DNA of 64,000 nt from Adlercreutzia sp. ZJ176 (GTDB taxonomy: Bacteria; Actinomycetota; Coriobacteriia; Coriobacteriales; Eggerthellaceae). The notes beneath the pieces are model-generated. The model saw nothing but the letters and a program-made list of their open reading frames with translations, ran no database searches and was not told the DNA's origin. This document shows positions 33,095-41,308 of the stretch, piece after piece. The position numbers and the translations under genes were made by a program. Every line of letters begins with the position of its first letter. The first letter of the stretch is position 1. The stretch spans positions 1-64,000 of the forward strand of contig NZ_JAAKEC010000006.1 of NCBI RefSeq assembly GCF_011038975.1. The letters are read 5' to 3'.

Positions 33095-34543
33095 GTGAAC
33101 CCCCAGCGCCTGCTCGACTCGTTTCTCGCCATGACCGCCGTAGAGAGCCCCTCGTGGCACGAGGCGGCGATGGCCGACTTCTGCGCGCGCGAGCTTGAGG
33201 GCATGGGCTTTGCCGTGGCGTTCGACGACTCGGGCGAAGAGACGGGCTCGGAGGTCGGCAACCTCATAGCGCACCTGCGCGGCACCGTGCCGGGGCACAT
33301 CGCGTTCTCGGCCCACATGGACACGGTGGTGCCGTGCGCGGGCATCCGCCTGGTGATCGAGAGGCGCCCGGCGGCGGCGTGCGGCTACGAGGACGCCGAA
33401 GGGGAGGTCGAGGTCATCTGCTCGACGGGGGAGACGATCCTCTCGGCTGATGACAAGGCCGGCATCGCGGCCATCTTCGAAGGCGTGCGCGCCACGCTCG
33501 AGGCGGGTGCGCCCCGCCCCGACCTCACGGTGGTGCTCACCACCTGCGAGGAGCAGAGCCTGCTCGGCGCCTCCGCGCTCGCCCCCGACGTCTTCGCCCG
33601 CGCCGCCGTCCTGCCAGACGAACGAACGAATGTTTCACGTGAAACATTTTCGAATGGTGCGGCGCGCGCTGAGGCGGGCGAAGACGAGCGTGCCGTTGCG
33701 TGTGCTGGGGCAGATGGCGAAGCGGGCGGAAGTGCCGAAGAGCGCGCGAGCGCGGGTGCTGCGAGTGCAGGTGTCGAAGAGCACGCAAGCGTGAATGTCG
33801 CGAGCGCAGGTGCTGAAGAGCGCTCAAGCGCGAATGCTGCGAGCGCAAGCGCACGAACGAATGTTTCACGTGAAACACTTGCGGAACCCGATCTCGTGCC
33901 GTGCTTCGTGCTTGACGCCGACGGGCATCCGGGCTCCATCATCGTCGGCGCGCCCTTCCACTACACGCTGCGCGCTCGCTTCACGGGCCGCGCGGCGCAC
34001 GCGGGCGTCGAGCCCGAGGCGGGCGCAAGCGCCATCCAGATGGCCGCGCATGCCGTGGCGGGCATGCCGCTCGGGCGCATCGACGAGCACACCACCGCCA
34101 ACGTCGGTGTCGTCAGCGGCGGCGCGGCGGTGAACATCGTCCCTGAGATCTGCTGTGTCGAGGGGGAGTGCCGTTCGCTCTTCGAGGATCGCGTGAACGC
34201 CCAGCGAGACGCCATGACGCGCGCGTGCGAGGAGGCGGCGGCCCGCTTCGGCGGCACGGTTGAGGTGGACTGGACGGTCGATTACCCGGGCATCCTCTTC
34301 AGCGAGGACGCGCCCATCGTGTCCAGCCTGGTCAGGGCTGCGAAGGCGGCGGGCCTCACGCCGCGGCTCGCCCTGTCGGGCGGCGGCGCTGACGCCAACG
34401 TGCTCTCGACCAAGGGGGCCTGCGCCATCACGCTCGGCATCGGCATGACGAACTTCCACACCTGCGACGAGCACATCACCGTGCGCGATCTCGAAGGGTC
34501 CGCCCGCTACGTGGAGGCCGTCATCGCCGAGTACGCCTGCTGA
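33095..34543 (+). CDS. M20/PepT-like metallopeptidase with an inserted segment carrying two parS sites
   Basis: A 482-residue metallopeptidase. It has the zinc ligands FSAHMDTVVP and SADDKAG, catalytic TTCEEQ, the dimerisation domain (RFTGRAAHAGVEPEAGASAI), and the C-terminal LSGGGADANVLSTKG and HTCDEHITV. Between VLPDE and LVPCFVLD, about residues 178-270, lies an extra Ala/Glu/Ser-rich segment with repeats (ASAGVEEHASVNV, ASAGAEERSSANA) bordered by two copies of RTNVSRET. Those copies are encoded by perfect parS palindromes. The rest matches tripeptidase-like family members, so the insert probably loops out. GTG at 33095 follows GGGGAG. Confidence 0.88.
   Translation: MNPQRLLDSFLAMTAVESPSWHEAAMADFCARELEGMGFAVAFDDSGEETGSEVGNLIAHLRGTVPGHIAFSAHMDTVVPCAGIRLVIERRPAAACGYEDAEGEVEVICSTGETILSADDKAGIAAIFEGVRATLEAGAPRPDLTVVLTTCEEQSLLGASALAPDVFARAAVLPDERTNVSRETFSNGAARAEAGEDERAVACAGADGEAGGSAEERASAGAASAGVEEHASVNVASAGAEERSSANAASASARTNVSRETLAEPDLVPCFVLDADGHPGSIIVGAPFHYTLRARFTGRAAHAGVEPEAGASAIQMAAHAVAGMPLGRIDEHTTANVGVVSGGAAVNIVPEICCVEGECRSLFEDRVNAQRDAMTRACEEAAARFGGTVEVDWTVDYPGILFSEDAPIVSSLVRAAKAAGLTPRLALSGGGADANVLSTKGACAITLGIGMTNFHTCDEHITVRDLEGSARYVEAVIAEYAC
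33631..33646. promoter_or_regulatory. parS: parS site 1 (ParB binding)
   Basis: TGTTTCACGTGAAACA matches the universal bacterial parS consensus at all 16 positions. ParB/Spo0J loads here to organise chromosome segregation. The site is inside the M20 peptidase gene and is read as NVSRET. The 25 bases ACGAACGAA plus the palindrome are shared with site 2. Confidence 0.9.
33862..33877. promoter_or_regulatory. parS: parS site 2 (ParB binding)
   Basis: A second perfect TGTTTCACGTGAAACA, 231 bp after the first, same reading frame and same upstream flank (ACGAACGAA). Two sites this close in one gene point to a segregation locus, and parS clusters usually lie near the replication origin. No origin or parAB genes are visible in the window. 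Confidence 0.9.
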
Positions 34544-34956
34544 TCCGCGCTCGCTTCGCGCGTTCGCCTGTTCGCCCGCTCGCGCATTCGTCGCCGCTTG
34601 CCTTCATCTGTTCGCTCGCCCGTCCGTTCATTCGCTGTCATCCTCCCCTTGGTTCGCTAGGGCGTTGTCCCTCGGCGTGTTTTTCGAAACGCGTTCCGCA
34701 AAACACGCCGAAAGAGAGAGGGCGTGCGCCAGCCCGCCCGCCAGCCAGCCCCATCAGCCCGCAGTCGTTCGCATCCACACGCTCCCGCCAGCCCGCCGTT
34801 GCTCGCGCCCACGCGCCCGCCAGCTTGCCGTCGGGCGCATTTTTTCGCGAAAAAAATTCACATGGCGGCGGCGCGCCTCCTCGCAGGGCGCAAACCCTGC
34901 CTCTGACCTGCGCGTTTCCGCTCCCCGCGGTATGGATACTCCCGGGTGCGTGGCGT
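34544..34956. other. Intergenic region upstream of the rpsL promoter
   Basis: The first part is low-complexity C/T-rich sequence with repeated CGC/TTCG steps. The middle contains repeated CCAGCCCGCC-like units and a TTTTTTCGCGAAAAAA palindrome near 34841-34856. Frames are open by composition only. At 34931-34953 is a 23-base element shared with the rplB leader. Confidence 0.5.
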
Positions 34957-34985
34957 TTGACAAGCTGGCGAAAGGCGCATAATAT
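34957..34985 (+). promoter_or_regulatory. Promoter of the rpsL-rpsG-fusA operon
   Basis: A perfect -35 TTGACA (34957-34962), a 17-base spacer and -10 TAATAT (34980-34985). Transcription would start near 34992, giving a leader of about 130 bases before rpsL. It likely drives the genes through rplW. Confidence 0.88.
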
Positions 34986-35121
34986 ACCACTTCGCGTCTC
35001 AAAGAGGCGCTTGTTTTCACGCACCTCGTCGCCGCTGTTTGTGAGGCGGCAGCGACGAGGGCATGCGGCCCCCAGCCCCGGGCGAAGGGCCGCAGTCGGT
35101 AGAAAAAGGAAGGAATGAGTC

Positions 35122-35493
35122 TTGCCTACTATTAACCAGTTGGTCCGCAAGGGCCGCAAGAAGACGGCTGACAAGTCCAAGACGCCGGCACTCAAGGGCA
35201 ACCCGCAGAAGCGCGGCGTGTGCACTCGCGTGTACACCACCACGCCGAAGAAGCCGAACTCGGCTCTGCGCAAGGTCTGCCGTGTGCGCCTCGTCAACGG
35301 CATGGAAGTCACCGCCTACATCCCCGGTGAGGGCCACAACCTGCAGGAGCACTCCATGGTGCTCATCCGCGGCGGCCGTGTGAAGGACCTGCCTGGCGTT
35401 CGCTACAAGGTCATTCGCGCCGCCCTCGACTGCGCTTCGGTTGACAAGCGCCGTCAGGCTCGCAGCCGCTACGGCGCCAAGCGCCCCAAATAA
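35122..35493 (+). CDS. rpsL: 30S ribosomal protein S12
   Basis: A 123-residue S12 at the decoding centre of the small subunit. The conserved [12 protein letters not shown] and [12 protein letters not shown] are present, with wild-type lysines at positions 43 and 88, the sites of common streptomycin-resistance mutations. The start is TTG at 35122, chosen because AAGGAAGGAA precedes it and the family N terminus [11 protein letters not shown] begins there. Confidence 0.97.
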   Translation: MPTINQLVRKGRKKTADKSKTPALKGNPQKRGVCTRVYTTTPKKPNSALRKVCRVRLVNGMEVTAYIPGEGHNLQEHSMVLIRGGRVKDLPGVRYKVIRAALDCASVDKRRQARSRYGAKRPK

Positions 35494-35613
35494 GTAATCG
35501 CTAAGTCGCGCGGGCAGAAGAAGCGCCGCGCCGGCAGGAGGCCGGCGGCAGGCGAAGCCTAATGGGCCGAAGGAAAGCGGCCTCGAAGCGCGCAGAGGAA
35601 AAGGAGTTAGTAC

Positions 35614-36084
35614 ATGCCGCGTCGTGCAGCAGCAGTCCGTCGTGAAACCCAGCCGGACGCAAAGTACAACAACCGTCTCGTCACGCAGCTGATCAACAAG
35701 GTCCTGCTTGACGGCAAGAAGTCCATCGCCGAGGGCATCGTCTACGGTGCGTTCGACATCGTGGAGACCAAGACCGGCCAGGATCCGCTGTCCGTCTTCA
35801 AGAAGGCCATGGACAACGTGCGCCCCACGCTCGAGTGCAAGCCCAAGCGTGTCGGCGGCGCCACCTACCAGGTGCCGATGGAGGTCAACTCCCGTCGCGC
35901 CACCACGCTCGCCATTCGCTGGATCGTTGACTTCTCGCGCAAGCGCAAGGAGCACACCATGAAGGAGCGCCTCGCCAACGAGATCATCGACGCCTCCGAG
36001 AACACGGGCGCGTCCATCAAGAAGCGCGAGGACATGTACAAGATGGCCGAGGCAAACCGTGCCTTCTCGCACTACCGTTTCTAG
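35614..36084 (+). CDS. rpsG: 30S ribosomal protein S7
   Basis: A 156-residue S7 that initiates assembly of the 30S head. Typical segments are [26 protein letters not shown] and [11 protein letters not shown]. It lies 120 bases after rpsL and 18 bases before the chosen fusA start, in the usual str order. Confidence 0.97.
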   Translation: MPRRAAAVRRETQPDAKYNNRLVTQLINKVLLDGKKSIAEGIVYGAFDIVETKTGQDPLSVFKKAMDNVRPTLECKPKRVGGATYQVPMEVNSRRATTLAIRWIVDFSRKRKEHTMKERLANEIIDASENTGASIKKREDMYKMAEANRAFSHYRF

Positions 36085-36102
36085 GACAAGGTGAGAGTGA
36101 AC

Positions 36103-38220
36103 ATGGCAAAGATCGATCTGAGGGATACGCGCAACATCGGCATCATGGCCCACATCGACGCGGGCAAGACGACCACCACTGAGCGCATCCTCTACTACAC
36201 AGGCAAGACTCACAAGATCGGCGAAGTCCACGACGGCGCCGCGACCATGGACTGGATGGTCCAGGAGCAGGAGCGCGGCGTGACCATCACCGCCGCCGCC
36301 ACCACGTGCTTCTGGAAGTACCCCGGCGGCGCGGCTGACGGCAAGGAGTATCGCTTCCAGATCATCGACACCCCCGGCCACGTTGACTTCACCGCTGAGG
36401 TGGAGCGCTCCCTGCGCGTGCTCGACGGCACCGTCGCCGTGTTCGACGCCGTCGCCGGCGTGCAGCCCCAGTCCGAGACGGTCTGGCGCCAGGCCGAGCG
36501 CTACGGCGTTCCGCGCATCGCCTTCATCAACAAGTACGACCGCGTGGGCGCTGACTTCTTCCACGCCATCCAGACCATGCGCGACCGCCTCGACGCGAAC
36601 GCCGTGGCCGCCCAGATCCCGATGGGCGCCGAGGACAAGTTCTGGGGCGTCATCGACCTGGTGACCATGACCGCGTGGGACTTCAAGGCCGACGACAAGG
36701 GCATGACCTACCCCGAGCCCATGGATGCCATCCCGGCCGAGTTCGCCGAAGACGCCGAGCTCTACCACCAGGAGCTCCTCGAGGCCGCCGCTGACTGCGA
36801 CGACGACCTCATGGAGAAGGTCCTCATGGAGGAGGAGGTCACGGTCGAGGAGCTGAAGGCCGCCATCCGCAAGGGCGTCATCGCCTGCCAGATCAACCCC
36901 GTGTTCGTGGGCTCCGCCTACAAGAACAAGGGCGTGCAGGAGCTGCTCGACGCGGTGGTCGACTACATGCCGTCCCCGGTTGACATCCCGCCCATCAAGG
37001 GCACCAACCCCGACACCGGCGAGGAGGAGGAGCGCCCGGCCGACCCGAAGGCGCCGTTTGCCTCCCTGGCGTTCAAGATCATGACCGACCCCTACGTCGG
37101 CAAGCTCACCTACCTGCGCGTGTACTCGGGCAAGCTCGACTCCGGCAGCTACGTGGTCAACGCCGTCAAGGGCAAGAAGGAGCGCATCGGCCGCCTGCTG
37201 CAGATGCACTCCAACCAGCGCGTCGACATCGACGCCTGCTCCGCGGGCGACATCGTGGCCGTCGTGGGCCTCAAGGACACCTCCACGGGTGACTCCCTGT
37301 GCGCCGAGGACGCCCCCATCATCCTGGAGTCCATGGAGTTCGCTGACCCGGTCATCGACATCGCCGTCGAGCCGAAGACGAAGGCCGAGCAGGACAAGAT
37401 GTCCATCGCCCTGCAGAAGCTCGCCGAGGAGGACCCGACGTTCCGCGTGTCCACCAACCACGAGACCGGCCAGACCATCATCGCCGGCATGGGCGAGCTG
37501 CACCTTGAGATCATCGTCGACCGCCTGCTGCGCGAGTTCAAGGTTGAGGCGAACGTGGGCAAGCCCCAGGTCGCCTACCGCGAGCGCCCGGGCAAGGAGG
37601 TCCTCAACGCCGAGGGCAAGTTCGTGCGCCAGTCCGGCGGCCGCGGCCAGTACGGCCACGCGGTCATCAACATGTACCCGCAGGAGCCGGGCGCGGGCTA
37701 CGAGTTCGTCAACAAGATCGTGGGCGGCGTGGTCCCCAAGGAGTACATCCCGTCCATCGACAAGGGCATCCAGGAGGCGCTGAACTCCGGCGTCCTGGCC
37801 GGCTACCCGGTCGAGGACGTGAAGGTCGAGCTCATCGACGGCTCCTACCACGACGTCGACTCCTCCGAGGCTGCGTTCAAGGTTGCCGGCTCCATGGCCA
37901 TCAAGGACGCGCTGCGCAAGTCCAACCCGGTCATCCTCGAGCCGGTCATGGCCGTCGAGGTCGAGACCCCCGAGGAGTACACCGGCTTCGTCATGGGCGA
38001 CATCCCGAGCCGCCGCGGCATGATCCAGGGCCAGGAGAAGCGCGGCAACGCCAACGTGATCAGCGCGAAGGTGCCGCTCGGCAACATGTTCGGCTACGCC
38101 ACCGACCTGCGTTCCGGCACTCAGGGTCGCGCGGTGTACACCATGCAGTTCGACTCCTACGAGCCGGTTCCCAAGAGCGTTCAGGAAGAAATCATCAGCA
38201 AGGCTGGCGGAAACGCGTAA
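36103..38220 (+). CDS. fusA: Elongation factor G
   Basis: A 705-residue translocase GTPase. G1 [20 protein letters not shown] and [10 protein letters not shown] mark the GTPase domain; the C-terminal domains end with the typical [10 protein letters not shown] region and [17 protein letters not shown] at 36103 matches the family start ([13 protein letters not shown]); the GTG at 36091 is less likely. The tuf gene that follows fusA in many bacteria is missing: rpsJ comes next. Confidence 0.97.
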   Translation: MAKIDLRDTRNIGIMAHIDAGKTTTTERILYYTGKTHKIGEVHDGAATMDWMVQEQERGVTITAAATTCFWKYPGGAADGKEYRFQIIDTPGHVDFTAEVERSLRVLDGTVAVFDAVAGVQPQSETVWRQAERYGVPRIAFINKYDRVGADFFHAIQTMRDRLDANAVAAQIPMGAEDKFWGVIDLVTMTAWDFKADDKGMTYPEPMDAIPAEFAEDAELYHQELLEAAADCDDDLMEKVLMEEEVTVEELKAAIRKGVIACQINPVFVGSAYKNKGVQELLDAVVDYMPSPVDIPPIKGTNPDTGEEEERPADPKAPFASLAFKIMTDPYVGKLTYLRVYSGKLDSGSYVVNAVKGKKERIGRLLQMHSNQRVDIDACSAGDIVAVVGLKDTSTGDSLCAEDAPIILESMEFADPVIDIAVEPKTKAEQDKMSIALQKLAEEDPTFRVSTNHETGQTIIAGMGELHLEIIVDRLLREFKVEANVGKPQVAYRERPGKEVLNAEGKFVRQSGGRGQYGHAVINMYPQEPGAGYEFVNKIVGGVVPKEYIPSIDKGIQEALNSGVLAGYPVEDVKVELIDGSYHDVDSSEAAFKVAGSMAIKDALRKSNPVILEPVMAVEVETPEEYTGFVMGDIPSRRGMIQGQEKRGNANVISAKVPLGNMFGYATDLRSGTQGRAVYTMQFDSYEPVPKSVQEEIISKAGGNA

Positions 38221-38256
38221 GCGCCCCGCAACAGGCTAACTTTGGAGGTAAGGTAA

Positions 38257-38565
38257 GTGGCTAATCAAAAGATTCGCATCCGACTCAAGGGATACGATCA
38301 TGAGATCGTGGATCAGTCCACGAAGCTCATCGTCGACACCGCCCAGAAGACGGGTGCCAAGGTTTCCGGTCCTATTCCGCTGCCGACGGAGCGCAACATG
38401 TACTGCGTCATCCGCTCGCCGCACGTCAACAAGGACTCTCGTGAGCAGTTCGAGATGCGCACGCACAAGCGCCTGATCGACATCCTCGAGCCGACCCCGA
38501 ACACGGTCGACTCGCTGATGCGCCTCGATCTTCCTGCTGGCGTTGACATCGAGATCAAGCTGTAA
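38257..38565 (+). CDS. rpsJ: 30S ribosomal protein S10
   Basis: A 102-residue S10 (NusE), a 30S head protein and antitermination partner of NusB. The segments [23 protein letters not shown] and [11 protein letters not shown] are conserved. It has a GTG start after GGAGG. It is the first S10-operon gene, but the nearest promoter seen is upstream of rpsL, so str and S10 segments may be co-transcribed. Confidence 0.97.
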   Translation: MANQKIRIRLKGYDHEIVDQSTKLIVDTAQKTGAKVSGPIPLPTERNMYCVIRSPHVNKDSREQFEMRTHKRLIDILEPTPNTVDSLMRLDLPAGVDIEIKL

Positions 38566-38581
38566 GGGGGGTTGCTCGAAC

Positions 38582-39202
38582 ATGATTAACGCTATTTTTG
38601 GCAAGAAGATCGGCATGACCCAGATCTTCGCCGAGGACGACACCGTCGTCCCCGTGACGGTCATCCAGGCTGAGCCCAACGTGGTCTGCCAGGTGAAGAC
38701 CGCTGAGACCGACGGCTACGAGGCTGTTCAGCTGGCGTTCGGCTACGTGAAGCCGCGCCGCGTCAACCGCCCCATGGCCGGTCACTTCGAGAAGCAGGGC
38801 ATCGAGCCGAAGCGCTACCTGCGTGAGGTTCGCGTGGAGAACGCCGCCGACTACAAGGCGGGCGACCTGCAGACCGTGGCCGCGTTCGCCGACGTGAAGA
38901 AGGTGGACGTCCAGGGCACCTCGAAGGGCAAGGGCTTCGCCGGCGTCATGAAGCGCTGGGGCTTCCGCGGCGGCCCGGGCGGCCACGGCGCGCACTTCCA
39001 TCGCGCTCCGGGTTCTGTGGGCCAGTGCGCCACGCCCTCCCGTGTGTTCAAGGGCCTCAAGCTCCCGGGCCACATGGGCTGCGACACCGTGACCGTGAAG
39101 AACCTCGAGGTCGTCCGCATCGACGAGGACCAGAACCTCATCCTGGTCAAGGGCGCGGTTCCGGGCGGCAAGAACGGCATCGTGCGCGTTCGCATGGCTT
39201 AA
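38582..39202 (+). CDS. rplC: 50S ribosomal protein L3
   Basis: A 206-residue L3, an early-assembly protein near the peptidyl-transferase centre. [16 protein letters not shown] and the internal [19 protein letters not shown] are characteristic. ATG at 38582 begins the family N terminus; longer frames read back through rpsJ. Confidence 0.97.
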   Translation: MINAIFGKKIGMTQIFAEDDTVVPVTVIQAEPNVVCQVKTAETDGYEAVQLAFGYVKPRRVNRPMAGHFEKQGIEPKRYLREVRVENAADYKAGDLQTVAAFADVKKVDVQGTSKGKGFAGVMKRWGFRGGPGGHGAHFHRAPGSVGQCATPSRVFKGLKLPGHMGCDTVTVKNLEVVRIDEDQNLILVKGAVPGGKNGIVRVRMA

Positions 39203-39234
39203 GTTCTCGTTTACGTTAAGGAGCTGCTAATACT

Positions 39235-39861
39235 ATGACAACCATTGAGATCAAGGACGTGAAGGGCGCTGCAGCCGGCACCGCTGAGCTCGCAGAGTCC
39301 GTGTACGGCATCGAGCCGAACGTTCACGTCATGCACCACGTCGTCACGGCGCAGCGCGCCTCCTGGCGACAGGGCACCGCTAACACCCGCACCCGCGGCA
39401 TGGTCCGCGGCGGCGGCAGGAAGCCGTGGCGCCAGAAGGGCACCGGCCGTGCTCGCCAGGGCACCATCCGCGCTCCCCAGTGGAAGGGCGGCGGCGTCGT
39501 GTTCGGCCCCCACACTCGTTCCTACGAGATGAAGGTCAACCGCAAGGAGGTCAAGCTGGCCATGCGCTCGGCGCTCTCCGCCAAGCTGGCTGACGGCGAG
39601 CTTATGATCGTGAAGGACTTCGGCTTCGAGAAGCCCCGCACCAAGGACGCCGTGGCGGCCCTGAAGGCGCTCGGCCTCGAGGGCAAGCGCATCACGCTCA
39701 TCATCGGCAACGAGGATGTGGAGACGTTCCTGTCGTTCCGCAACATCCCCGAGGTGAACATCGTCCCCGTGGGTGACATCAACACCTACGAGCTCATTGA
39801 CAACAAGGTGCTCGTGATCGTTGACACCTGCCTGGCTCGCATCGAGGAGGTGCTTGCATAA
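39235..39861 (+). CDS. rplD: 50S ribosomal protein L4
   Basis: A 208-residue L4 lining the exit tunnel. The tunnel-loop segment [20 protein letters not shown] is present, the region mutated in macrolide resistance. In enterobacteria L4 represses its own operon; no recognisable S10-type leader is seen here. The stop overlaps the rplW start by one base. Confidence 0.97.
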   Translation: MTTIEIKDVKGAAAGTAELAESVYGIEPNVHVMHHVVTAQRASWRQGTANTRTRGMVRGGGRKPWRQKGTGRARQGTIRAPQWKGGGVVFGPHTRSYEMKVNRKEVKLAMRSALSAKLADGELMIVKDFGFEKPRTKDAVAALKALGLEGKRITLIIGNEDVETFLSFRNIPEVNIVPVGDINTYELIDNKVLVIVDTCLARIEEVLA

Positions 39862-40148
39862 TGAACAAGGATCCCCGCGAGGTCATCATCCGCCCCGTCA
39901 TCACGGAGCACAGCTATGACATGATGGAGAAGAACACCTTCACCTTCGAGGTGGCCAAGGACGCCAACAAGGTGGAGATCCGCCAGGCCATCGAGGCCAT
40001 CTTCGACGTGACGGTCACGAAGGTGAACACCCTCAACGTGAAGTCCAAGCCGAAGCGCCTGCGCGGCCCGATCGGCCGCACCCGCACCTGGAAGAAGGCC
40101 ATGGTCACGCTGAAGGAAGGCGACACCATCGAGATCTTCGCCAGCTAA
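39861..40148 (+). CDS. rplW: 50S ribosomal protein L23
   Basis: A 95-residue L23, which forms the docking site for trigger factor and the signal recognition particle at the tunnel exit. VIIRPVITEHSY and the LNVKSKPKRLRGPIGRTRTWKKA segment are typical. In almost all bacteria rplB follows; here a strong terminator follows and rplB is 17.5 kb away. Confidence 0.97.
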   Translation: MNKDPREVIIRPVITEHSYDMMEKNTFTFEVAKDANKVEIRQAIEAIFDVTVTKVNTLNVKSKPKRLRGPIGRTRTWKKAMVTLKEGDTIEIFAS

Positions 40149-40208
40149 GGCGAGCGCAAGTGAGCGCCGCAGGGCGCGACATGAGCGCGACATAAGCGCA
40201 GCGAAGGG

Positions 40209-40236
40209 AGGCACCCGCGAGGGTGCCTCTTTTTTT
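40209..40236 (+). terminator. Intrinsic terminator after rplW
   Basis: A perfect 8-bp stem AGGCACCC-GCGA-GGGTGCCT (40209-40228) followed by C and seven T. It is the best intrinsic terminator in the window and shows that the first half of the S10 operon ends here. Confidence 0.93.
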
Positions 40237-40602
40237 GCGCGGGGGGATGCGGGCGTGTGGGCGCGAGCGGATTTGGGTGCGCAGCGCCCGGCGGCTTGGC
40301 GGCGCGGCGGGGAAGGACCTGGCGGCGCGGGCGCGGCGGCGCAGCTGGGGAGGGGCCCGGTGGCGCAGGTAGGGAGGGGCCCGGCGGCCCGACGCGGTTT
40401 TTCCGTGGGCGGGGGAGCGCAGGCGCATCCCTCGGCGGGCTGATCGTGTATCGTAAGGGAAGAGGACGAAGGGCAGAAGCCGGCTTGAGCCTTGAGGCGG
40501 CCGGCGAGGGCCGAGGACAGAGGGCCGAGGACAGTGGGCGAGGCTGCCGGCGGAAGCAGCCGGCGGCCGGCAGGAGCAGAGGCGAAGTGAGGAGCGCGGG
40601 GC
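40237..40602. other. GC-rich intergenic region before the ABC exporter
   Basis: Low-complexity G/C-rich sequence with repeated GGCGGCGCGGG-like and GAGGGCCGAGGACAG units (two copies of GGGCCGAGGACAG near 40515-40540). No promoter or RNA is obvious. The ribosome-binding site of the ATPase gene is near the right edge. Confidence 0.4.
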
Positions 40603-41304
40603 GTGGCTTTCGTTGAGTTTCGCGAGGTGAGCAAGGTCTATCGCATGGGCGAGGTCGAGGTGGCCGCCGTCGACGGGATGAGCTTTGAGATCGAGCGCGG
40701 CGAGTTCGTGGTGGTGGTGGGGCCGTCGGGCGCCGGCAAGACCACGCTGCTCAACATGCTCGGCGGCATGGACGGCTGCACGAGCGGCTCCATCACGCTC
40801 GACGGGCGCGAGGTCAGCGGCATGGACGAGCGCGCGCTCACGCAGTACCGCCGGCTCGACATCGGCTTTGTGTTCCAGTTCTACAACCTCGTGCAGAACC
40901 TCACGGCGCGCGAGAACGTGGAGCTGGCGAGCCAGATCTGCCCCGAGCCGCTCGACGCTGACGAGGTGCTCGCCCAGGTGGGGCTCAGCCACCGCGCCGA
41001 CAACTTCCCCGGGCAGCTCTCCGGCGGCGAGCAGCAGCGCGTGGCCATCGCCCGCGCGCTCGCGAAGAACCCCAAGCTGCTGCTGTGCGACGAGCCCACG
41101 GGCGCCCTCGACTACCAGACGGGCAAGGCCATCCTGGCGCTTCTGCAGGACACCTGCCGCGCCACGGGGCGCACCGTGGTGGTCATCACGCACAACTCCG
41201 CCTTCACGGCCATCGCTGACCGCGTGATCCACGTGCGCGAGGGGCGCGTGGCCGCCATGGAGACCAACGCGCACCCCGCCTCGGCCGAGACGCTCGAATG
41301 GTGA
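40603..41304 (+). CDS. ABC transporter ATP-binding protein (MacB/LolD type)
   Basis: A 233-residue ATPase of the FtsE/LolD/MacB group. Walker [10 protein letters not shown] (near residue 43), signature LSGGEQQR, Walker [13 protein letters not shown] and the switch His of ITHNSAF are intact. It pairs with the downstream FtsX-type permease, four bases away. Such pairs act as mechanotransmission machines for peptide or lipid export or cell-wall signalling. The substrate is unknown. GTG start at 40603. Confidence 0.9.
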   Translation: MAFVEFREVSKVYRMGEVEVAAVDGMSFEIERGEFVVVVGPSGAGKTTLLNMLGGMDGCTSGSITLDGREVSGMDERALTQYRRLDIGFVFQFYNLVQNLTARENVELASQICPEPLDADEVLAQVGLSHRADNFPGQLSGGEQQRVAIARALAKNPKLLLCDEPTGALDYQTGKAILALLQDTCRATGRTVVVITHNSAFTAIADRVIHVREGRVAAMETNAHPASAETLEW

Positions 41305-41308
41305 GGTC

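Noticed and set aside
35017-37851. Minus-strand frame of 944 codons antisense to rpsL, rpsG and fusA
   Set aside because: Same artefact; the opposite strand encodes highly conserved proteins.
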